Assembly (NCBI GenBank): GCA_900315105.1
Contig: OMXX01000056.1
Span: 1-29,648, forward strand
DNA length: 29,648 nt
Source of the DNA: an uncultured Prevotellaceae bacterium
GTDB taxonomy: Bacteria > Bacteroidota > Bacteroidia > Bacteroidales > Bacteroidaceae
Direction: 5' to 3'
The translations under genes and the position numbers were made by a program. Below the pieces are notes generated by a model that saw nothing but the letters and a program-made list of their open reading frames with translations, was not told the DNA's origin and did not search any database. How positions within the stretch are numbered: position 1 is the stretch's first letter; every line of letters begins with the position of its first letter. Of the stretch, positions 24,160-29,648 are shown in pieces.

Positions 24160-24687
24160 TTATATCAATATTACTTCTTTTAATGATACTTTTACACTTG
24201 CGCAACAGAGGTTCTCAAGCCTTATCACGACATACGAGCTCCCACTTGAGTTTTGATACACATTTCCTTCTAATCCTCTAAGGTTCCCGCGTATGACCCG
24301 AACCCTATCACCTGTTTTCAGATTAAGGGGCTCTATATTGACAGTTGAACTTTCTTCTCCTAACATAAATTTCAGACGTTCTATCTGTTCGTTTGGAACA
24401 ATAGCTATGGGATGACGATTATAAGCATCAGCAATACCAGATAGATTCACCATGAACCTTTTTATATAGGGTAAGGCTAAAACTTCCATGCGTTGTTCTT
24501 CAGTTATATGAATAAAAATTATGCCTGGAAGTAGAATGCTACTATGTTTCACTTTACGTCCGTCTTTCCAGAAACTGATTTTCTCTTGGGTTGGAAGATA
24601 AACCTCATAGCCAAGGCATCGGAGTTTGTTGCTTGATGACATTTCCGTGTTATTCCTAACAATTGCAATATACCAATTACGCTTCAT
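24160..24687 (-). CDS. UpxY/LoaP-like NusG paralogue, transcription antiterminator
   Basis: A 175-residue NusG-family protein. The NGN domain begins WYIAIVRNNTEMSSSNKLRCLGYEVYLPTQEKISFW...KHSSILLPGIIFIHI, the pattern of UpxY-type regulators, and the C-terminal KOW motif is LKTGDRVRVIRGNLRGLEGNVYQ (about residues 123-145). Such NusG paralogues are the first gene of long operons (capsules in Bacteroides, antibiotic clusters in Bacilli) and help RNA polymerase read through that operon only. Here it is the first gene of the export/RNA-ligase operon. A leader of about 135 bases lies between the predicted start point and the ATG at 24687, as expected for recruitment in the 5' region. Confidence 0.88.
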   Translation of the reverse strand: MKRNWYIAIVRNNTEMSSSNKLRCLGYEVYLPTQEKISFWKDGRKVKHSSILLPGIIFIHITEEQRMEVLALPYIKRFMVNLSGIADAYNRHPIAIVPNEQIERLKFMLGEESSTVNIEPLNLKTGDRVRVIRGNLRGLEGNVYQNSSGSSYVVIRLENLCCASVKVSLKEVILI

Positions 24688-24710
24688 TTTATAATATGCC
24701 TACGGCGTGG

Positions 24711-24727
24711 CTTGCACATTATGCAAG
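24711..24727 (-). promoter_or_regulatory. Hairpin in the leader of the cargo operon
   Basis: CTTGCA/TGCAAG (24711-24716 and 24722-24727) forms a 6-bp stem with a 5-base loop in the predicted leader, 23 bases upstream of the NusG-like gene. It could be the element recognised by the NusG paralogue or a simple pause site. Confidence 0.4.
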
Positions 24728-24828
24728 TCTCTGTCTTTTTTTATTTGTCCATTTGAAACTAACATCAAATGTGTATTATAAAACATCTCATGTAGGATAC
24801 CCTAAATGAATGTTTTGATTTTCGTTTG

Positions 24829-24859
24829 CAAAATTATGATATCTTCAATAAAAGTACAA
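24829..24859 (-). promoter_or_regulatory. Predicted Bacteroides-type promoter of the cargo operon
   Basis: On the minus strand TAATTTTG (24829-24836) matches the -7 consensus TAnnTTTG fully, and TTG (24857-24859) lies 20 bases upstream as the -33 element. Transcription would start near 24822, leaving a leader of about 135 bases before the NusG-like gene. Confidence 0.6.
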
Positions 24860-24886
24860 CATATTTTCGTTTTCTTTCTGTTTTAT

Positions 24887-24906
24887 AGGAAACGGTGCCG
24901 TTTCCT
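24887..24906. promoter_or_regulatory. Palindromic operator candidate upstream of the cargo promoter
   Basis: AGGAAACGG and CCGTTTCCT are a perfect 9-bp inverted repeat with a 2-base centre, about 28 bases upstream of the -33 element. Further half sites occur at 24939-24944 (CCGTTT) and 24978-24983 (AAACGG), each about 40 bases further up. The arrangement suggests the binding site of a dimeric regulator; none of the genes in the cargo is an obvious candidate. Confidence 0.6.
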
Positions 24907-25096
24907 TAATTGTTTTGGATAAGTTCTTGGTTTATAGGCCGTTTTTTAATATAAAGCAGTTCTTTCTCTATAATAAGAAACGGAATTAACGTATTCTGTC
25001 ATTTATAAAAAACATATATACTATATTTTTCTTACAATTATGCTCATACTTTTAACTATTATATCATATATTCTTATTAATATATTGACAATTATT

Positions 25097-25681
25097 CTAT
25101 TTCCTTGCTGCCTGTTTGCGGTCATCCTCCTTCATCCGCCAGTTCAGTTCATTGGTCATCTCCTGCAGGAAGGTTGCACGGTTGTCAAGCAACCGCATCT
25201 TAATGTCCCTGTAGGTGATGTAGCAGTTTGCCAAAGGCTTCTCGAAGTCCAGGAACTGCATGAATGCCGTGAGCATATCCTTCAATGACACATCGCCTTC
25301 ATTGATACACTTCTTGGTGTGTAGCCCATAGATAAGTTCTATAAAGTCCGTGTTTTGTCCCGTCCAGCGCAAACCTGATGGGGCGTTTTTCTCTTCAGAG
25401 GCGAATGATATGACCTTGCCGTCAGTAATGAGTTTGAGCATCTTTTGAACGAAGGTTAATGCTTTCTTGGCGTAGAGGTCAATCTCTGCCGAAACGCCAC
25501 TGACGAACTGGAGTTCCGTCTCGGCACAGGTCAATGCCACCGCCTTATACCCGTCATCTGGCTGTTTACAGAGGTTGATGACTTGCACAACAAAGTCCTG
25601 ATAGGCTGCATTCGGGTCAATTTCCGACTCGCCCCGTATCAGTTTGAACAAACTGGTTTCTGTCAATATGAAGTAGTCCAT
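25097..25681 (-). CDS. rteC: RteC, regulator of element excision
   Basis: A 194-residue protein from the ATG at 25679-25681 (MDYFILTETSLFKLIRGESE). A longer frame starts at 25756, but the extra 25 residues are not shared with the second copy and would cover the promoter, so the shorter start is preferred. In CTnDOT, RteC is made under RteB control and activates the excision operon. Marked blocks are LRWTGQNTDFIELIYGLHTKKCIN and the C-terminus NWRMKEDDRKQAARK. Its own promoter region contains a sigma-54-like site and two palindromes upstream, next to rteB. The 3' end (25098-25145) is identical over 48 bases to 7721-7768 of the frameshifted copy. Confidence 0.88.
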   Translation of the reverse strand: MDYFILTETSLFKLIRGESEIDPNAAYQDFVVQVINLCKQPDDGYKAVALTCAETELQFVSGVSAEIDLYAKKALTFVQKMLKLITDGKVISFASEEKNAPSGLRWTGQNTDFIELIYGLHTKKCINEGDVSLKDMLTAFMQFLDFEKPLANCYITYRDIKMRLLDNRATFLQEMTNELNWRMKEDDRKQAARK

Positions 25682-25739
25682 TGCTATTCTCTTTTGCTTG
25701 TTTGATAATGATGTTTGTTGTGCGCACATCATTCCTATA

Positions 25740-25755
25740 AGCAATGCCAATACCA
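25740..25755 (-). promoter_or_regulatory. Sigma-54-type promoter of rteC
   Basis: On the minus strand TGGTATTGGCATTGCT has GG at -25/-24 and TTGCT with GC at -13/-12, with exact spacing to the consensus TGGCACR-N4-TTGCW. Transcription would start near 25729, 48 bases before the rteC ATG. RteB, encoded just upstream, has the GAFTGA loop that contacts sigma-54, which supports the call. Confidence 0.65.
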
Positions 25756-25857
25756 ACAGAAAGACAGCAGGCCATCAGTAGCCCCGTAACTCGCTCATGC
25801 ACAATGGAATAAAAATTTTGGAAATTTTTCAAGCGGAAAAACGGGTAAGAAATAAGT

Positions 25858-25893
25858 GTAAAGTAACTTTACAATATTGTAAAGCGGCTTTAC
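25858..25893. promoter_or_regulatory. Two tandem palindromes, candidate RteB enhancer sites
   Basis: GTAAAGTAACTTTAC (25858-25872) and GTAAAGCGGCTTTAC (25879-25893) are both perfect palindromes around one central base, with centres 21 bases apart. They lie about 130-160 bases upstream of the predicted rteC start point, the usual distance for NtrC-type activators, and just after the rteB stop. A partial third site (TTTTACAC) follows. Confidence 0.75.
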
Positions 25894-25921
25894 ACTTTTA
25901 CACTTCAAGGGAGCATTTTTC

Positions 25922-27214
25922 TTATCTCAGACCATACTCACCCATCTTTTTGTAGAGCGTCGGACGGCTGATTTCAAGTATTTCGGCAGCCTTCGACAGA
26001 TTTCCGTTGGTCTTTGCCAGTGCTCTTGCTATCTTCTGCTTTTCTTCTCCGTCATCTTTGAGAGCCAGAGCCTGTCCCAGCCTTGGAACGGGCTTCAGCT
26101 TGATATGCCCTGCCCGTATCATTCCGCCTTCGTTCTCTACTACCGCACAGCGTATGACGTTCTTCAGTTCGCGTACATTGCCCGGCCAACTATGGGATTG
26201 CAGTTTCTCTTTCGCATCGTCAGCGAATTCTTCTACGTTCTTACCATACTCTCCATTAAAGCGCACGAGAAGAGCCTCCGCCAATGGGATTACATCTTCG
26301 GGACAATCACAGAGTGATGGTACTTCCAGCGTGTACTCATCTACCCTCTGCCAGAGGTCAAAACGGAAACGCCCCTCCTCAACGGCTTTCTCTATATCCT
26401 CATTGGTGGCAGCAACGACACGGACATTGCAACTGACTTCCTTTGTACCACCCAATGGCATGTACTGCCGTTCCTGGAGGACACGTAACAATACCTGTTG
26501 CGCTTCTATTGGCAGATTTCCTATCTCGTCAAAGTAGAGTGTGCCGCCCTCAGCTTCCCGGAACAATCCCGTAGTGCAGGACTCCGCACCCGTGAATGCT
26601 CCTTTCTCGTGGCCGAACAAAATGGATGCCGCCAGTTCCTTGGTGATGGTGGCACAGTCAACCTTGACAAACGGTTTGCTTCTCCTGCTGCTCCTGTTGT
26701 GCAGGATATGGGCAATATGTTCCTTTCCCGCACCGCTTTCGCCACGAATCATCACCGACAGTTCATATTGGGCAACACGTTCCGCCTTTTGTACGAGTTC
26801 CTGATAGGCCCGGCTTACACGCCTGATGATTTTGGAATCATCGGTACTTGGTGCTCTTCCTTGCAAGATTCTCTGGATGGTCTCTACAAGCGGAATGTCA
26901 TGGACTGGCTTTTCAATAAATTCCACGGCTCCCTTCTTGACGGCATCCACGGCGGTCGGTATGTCGCCGTACTTGGTCATGATGACAAAAGGAGTGGGTT
27001 TGTTGTTGTCGTTGAGCCAATCGAGCACTTTCATTCCGCTGCCATCTGGCAGGCGGAGGTCACTGAGAACGAGGTCATAGTCTGTCTTCTTCAACCTTGA
27101 AAACGCATCACGGATAGTTGTAACATTGTCGGCAGTCATTCCAGCCTCTTTCAGCCAGTTGACGACGAGACGGTTTAATATCGTATCATCTTCTATTACC
27201 AGAATCCTGCTCAT
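25922..27214 (-). CDS. rteB: RteB, NtrC-family response regulator (sigma-54 activator)
   Basis: A 430-residue three-domain regulator. Receiver domain at residues 1-120 with acidic pocket E8/D9/D10 and phosphorylation site D52 (LSDLRLPDGSG). AAA+ domain at about 140-370 with Walker A GESGAGKE and an intact GAFTGAE loop for sigma-54 contact. C-terminal Fis-type helix-turn-helix (GNLSKAAEILEISRPTLYKKMGEYG). RteB of CTnDOT is phosphorylated by RteA and switches on rteC. It overlaps the rteA stop by 4 bases (ATGA), so the two are translated together. Length and key residues are normal. Confidence 0.93.
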   Translation of the reverse strand: MSRILVIEDDTILNRLVVNWLKEAGMTADNVTTIRDAFSRLKKTDYDLVLSDLRLPDGSGMKVLDWLNDNNKPTPFVIMTKYGDIPTAVDAVKKGAVEFIEKPVHDIPLVETIQRILQGRAPSTDDSKIIRRVSRAYQELVQKAERVAQYELSVMIRGESGAGKEHIAHILHNRSSRRSKPFVKVDCATITKELAASILFGHEKGAFTGAESCTTGLFREAEGGTLYFDEIGNLPIEAQQVLLRVLQERQYMPLGGTKEVSCNVRVVAATNEDIEKAVEEGRFRFDLWQRVDEYTLEVPSLCDCPEDVIPLAEALLVRFNGEYGKNVEEFADDAKEKLQSHSWPGNVRELKNVIRCAVVENEGGMIRAGHIKLKPVPRLGQALALKDDGEEKQKIARALAKTNGNLSKAAEILEISRPTLYKKMGEYGLR

Positions 27215-29586
27215 GCCGCACCTCCTTCCATCTTTTCCCTGGCTTGTCGGATAAGTTGCACTGCCGTCTGTACGACCTCATCAATAGCCTTGCTCAAATC
27301 CGCCTTCCCCTGCAATGCGTCACGGAGCCTAAGCATGGGCTTAACTATGCCTAAAAGTTCCCACCGTGACTCCAACTTATGTTGTAGGAAGGAAATGGCA
27401 TCCATGTTGCCTGTTTCCATTGCCGATTTAAGTTCTATCACCTCGGTCTCGGTCTGCTCTATAAGAAGCGTCAGCATCCCGTTCACATCTTCCTCTCCCT
27501 GAAGCAGTGTCGTGAAGTCAGCCTTGGGTGCTTTGAAAAGATCATCATCGGACTGGCTGTATTCCCTGATACTATTGACTATTGCCTGCGTCAGTTCCGC
27601 ATACGAGAATGGCTTCAGTATGCAGCCGCTGAAGCCAGCATTGATGAAGTCCTCCGCCTTACGCTCTGTCCTGCCTGTCATGGCCAGTATGGGGACTTTC
27701 TTGGAGTTTCCAATGTTGGAATCGCGCAACAGTTCCAGCAGGTCGAAACCGCTGATGCCTCCCAACTTGATGTCGGTGATGATAAGGTCAAAGTCGCTCT
27801 TGCGCATCCTGTCAAACAGTTCATCTACGGTCATACAACCTACCGCCTGCACGTTCTTCTTGTTCAGCATCTCAACGGTCATCCGAAGCACGGTCACGTC
27901 ATCGTCCACGACGGCTATGCGTAAGCCTCCGGGCAGTACTGTCGTATGCTTCTCCGTCAGTTGAAGAATCTCTGCATCACCCTCGATGATAGGAATGGAA
28001 ACGGTGAATATACTGCCGAAGCCTGTATGGCTCTCCACGTCTATCCTGCCGCCCAGCAAATCCGTGAGTGCCTTGGCTATGCTCAGTCCGAGACCGAAGC
28101 CTTCTTGTGTGTCGGCATTCTCCAGTCTGTTGAACGGAGCGAAGATGCGCTTTATCTGTTCTTCGCTCATGCCTGTGCCGGTATCTTGCACCTTGATAGT
28201 GAGTGTATTGTCTGCATAACCCACATTTACAGATACTCTTCCCTTATTTGTGAACTTAACGGCATTCGACAAGATATTGCCTGCTATCTGCAAAATGCGT
28301 TTGCGGTCGCCCATCACTACGGTGTCATCGCCAGTAAACGCGCTATCTATCTCAACATCCTTCATCTCTGCGATGGGTTCATACTCTATCAGCAGAGACT
28401 TCAAGATGTCCTTTACCCTGAATGGCATCATTTCCACCTCTTCCTTGCCCGTGTCAAGACGGTAGTAGCTCAGCAGCGTGTTCAGCAGCATCAGCATCCT
28501 TTCAGACGACTGCATGATGGCTTCCTCATACTCCTTGCATTTGTAATTCTGTGTAGTCTCACCTATCAGTTCCGCATAGCCCTTGATGGAGGTCAGCGGC
28601 GAACGCAGGTCATGGCTGACGGTCAGCATCATGTTCTGCCGGAGGGCGAGCAGCTCCTCGTTGTGTTGGTTGCTCTGTTCCAACAGCAACTGATTCCTGT
28701 GTCGCTTGTTGAGGTCACGGTGCAGCATCCAGAAGAACAGGACGGCAAGTAGAAAGGCGGCAAACCCGAATAGGGCAATGTTCCGTATCGTCCTGTGCTG
28801 GTGCTCCATCAAAAGGTGGGAACCATGTTGTCGCATCTGTGAGTCCTCATTGTTGAAGGCAGCGACAAGGCGGCTGATTTCCTCATTCAGTTGGCGGTTG
28901 CGCCCCATAAGCGTATCCATGTGTCCGAACAATTGTTCCGCACCCCGTTCTTGTGACTGCTTAATATCCGATGCTAATAATGCGAGGATGCTGTTGATCT
29001 GCTGTTTGGCACGGCTCAATGCACGGAGGTTGTCCCGTTCCGTCTGTTCATCGGCTTTCTTCCTGTTCTTGAAAATCCCCCTCAGTCCCGTGGTCTTGTG
29101 GCGGTTGGTCTGCAGGTTCTCGCTTACCTCGTCTGACAGTCGTTCATTGGCACGGTTTGCCCGTCTGATAATCTCTGGCACTCGCTCCTTCATCAGTCCG
29201 TTGATGTCACGTAGTTGTTCAAGGTCGGCATGTATAGCCAGTAGATAGTCTTTCTTCTCTGCCACAAGGTTCCTTATCTCGTCCACACGCTGCACCTGTA
29301 CCGTGTCGGGCATTTGCCGTCTGAGCGAATCGAACATACAGAGGACAACAGCCTCCTTTTGTTCATACTCCGCCATTTGTTCTTCTTCCCATGCCGCCAC
29401 TTGCTCGTCAAGCAACGTCAAGTCGAAGAGTTGCAGGAAGGCATGTTCTGACAGATGCCTCCGACCTATATTCTCAGCATATCGTCTGTTGGTGTCGTTC
29501 AGCTTCTTCGTTTCAGAAGTAACAAACAACGCTCCTAAGACGAATATTGTAATTAACCTTAATTCCGCAACACTATAGTTTAACAT
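27211..29586 (-). CDS. rteA: RteA, hybrid sensor histidine kinase
   Basis: A 791-residue membrane sensor kinase. Membrane helix 1 at about residues 8-24 and helix 2 at about 268-288 enclose a helical sensor region. The HisKA domain has H325 (TVSHDLRSPLTSIKGYAEL), the ATPase domain N438/N441 (NILSNAVKFTNKG) with DTGTGM and GLGLS boxes. A receiver domain follows with D605 (IITDIKLGG), and a C-terminal Hpt-like part with H736 (QHKLESRWELLG), in which the usual Lys-Gly after the His is changed. The signal it senses is not known from the sequence; in CTnDOT the rteA-rteB pair is co-expressed with tetQ under tetracycline, but no resistance gene is inside this window. Confidence 0.92.
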   Translation of the reverse strand: MLNYSVAELRLITIFVLGALFVTSETKKLNDTNRRYAENIGRRHLSEHAFLQLFDLTLLDEQVAAWEEEQMAEYEQKEAVVLCMFDSLRRQMPDTVQVQRVDEIRNLVAEKKDYLLAIHADLEQLRDINGLMKERVPEIIRRANRANERLSDEVSENLQTNRHKTTGLRGIFKNRKKADEQTERDNLRALSRAKQQINSILALLASDIKQSQERGAEQLFGHMDTLMGRNRQLNEEISRLVAAFNNEDSQMRQHGSHLLMEHQHRTIRNIALFGFAAFLLAVLFFWMLHRDLNKRHRNQLLLEQSNQHNEELLALRQNMMLTVSHDLRSPLTSIKGYAELIGETTQNYKCKEYEEAIMQSSERMLMLLNTLLSYYRLDTGKEEVEMMPFRVKDILKSLLIEYEPIAEMKDVEIDSAFTGDDTVVMGDRKRILQIAGNILSNAVKFTNKGRVSVNVGYADNTLTIKVQDTGTGMSEEQIKRIFAPFNRLENADTQEGFGLGLSIAKALTDLLGGRIDVESHTGFGSIFTVSIPIIEGDAEILQLTEKHTTVLPGGLRIAVVDDDVTVLRMTVEMLNKKNVQAVGCMTVDELFDRMRKSDFDLIITDIKLGGISGFDLLELLRDSNIGNSKKVPILAMTGRTERKAEDFINAGFSGCILKPFSYAELTQAIVNSIREYSQSDDDLFKAPKADFTTLLQGEEDVNGMLTLLIEQTETEVIELKSAMETGNMDAISFLQHKLESRWELLGIVKPMLRLRDALQGKADLSKAIDEVVQTAVQLIRQAREKMEGGAA

Positions 29587-29598
29587 TATTTATAAGTG

Positions 29599-29623
29599 CC
29601 TGAGCAACAAAAAGTTGCCCAGG
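29599..29623. repeat. Hairpin upstream of rteA
   Basis: CCTGAGCAAC and GTTGCCCAGG pair over 9 of 10 bases with a five-A loop, 12 bases before the rteA start. In related elements rteA follows tetQ, so this may be a short intergenic structure or an attenuator-like element. There is no T run on the minus strand, so a terminator is not supported. Confidence 0.5.
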
Positions 29624-29648
29624 ATTTTGCCATGTCAGAATTTTCACT

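Larger units (their letters stand above)
24688..25096. other. Regulatory gap between the cargo operon and intact rteC
   Basis: About 410 bases without a gene. It contains the leader, promoter and palindrome of the minus-strand cargo operon described separately. The rest, from 24985 to the rteC stop, is AT-rich and I see no convincing terminator for rteC, so rteC transcription might read into the cargo operon. Confidence 0.5.

Noticed and set aside
8306..25096. CRISPR arrays, tRNA or rRNA genes in the cargo region
   Set aside because: No regularly spaced repeats and no cloverleaf or rRNA-like sequence were seen.

Overview
The window is part of an integrative conjugative element (conjugative transposon) of the Bacteroidales CTnDOT/ERL type, from a Bacteroides, Prevotella/Segatella or similar host. 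This rests on the combination of a tra run of TraA/TraD/TraE (DUF4134)/TraF (DUF4133)/TraG type, a mobABC block with a YWFCY-type coupling protein, and an rteA-rteB-rteC regulatory block. Promoter-like sites of the Bacteroides type (TTG ... TAnnTTTG) fit the same group.

Layout. 1-3002 (minus): start of the transfer operon traA > DUF3408 protein > traD-like > traE > traF > traG (cut by the window edge). 3003-3952: non-coding, with direct repeats and a cluster of hairpins, the likely oriT. 3953-7656 (plus): mobA, mobB relaxase (broken by a frame-shifting deletion), mobC coupling ATPase, then a strong terminator. 7720-8305 (minus): a decayed rteC copy. 8306-25096: a visibly AT-richer cargo region read on the minus strand. 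25097-29586 (minus): intact rteC, rteB, rteA.

The cargo is the unusual part. Reading from 24.8 kb down, a single long operon encodes a UpxY/LoaP-like NusG paralogue, a nucleotidyltransferase-fold protein, a C39-peptidase ABC exporter, an HlyD-type adaptor, a second protein that looks like a degenerate nucleotidyltransferase, a T4 Rnl1-like RNA ligase, a NUDIX-RNA ligase fusion, a TolC-type outer membrane channel, and an exported substrate. That substrate has a double-glycine leader, an acidic Asp-rich linker and a papain-like cysteine-protease domain. Downstream, a second unit repeats the pattern: a decayed TolC copy followed by an almost identical leader joined to a different body, a predicted HExxH zinc protease. 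Small signal-peptide proteins (TonB plug-like, possibly TonB C-terminal-like, and a retropepsin-like protein with altered catalytic triplets) follow the two substrates.

How it may work (inference): the C39 exporter, HlyD and TolC proteins form a type 1 secretion channel that clips the GG leader and exports proteases. The nucleotidyl-transfer enzymes (two RNA ligases, NUDIX, nucleotidyltransferases) sit between the exporter genes in the same tightly packed operon, so they probably serve the same process, either nucleotidylation of a product or RNA repair/self-protection. I know of no described system with this set. The cargo is flanked by two direct rteC copies, so it could be lost or gained by homologous recombination between them. 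The intact rteC has a good sigma-54 promoter and upstream tandem palindromes, fitting control by the NtrC-type activator RteB encoded next to it.
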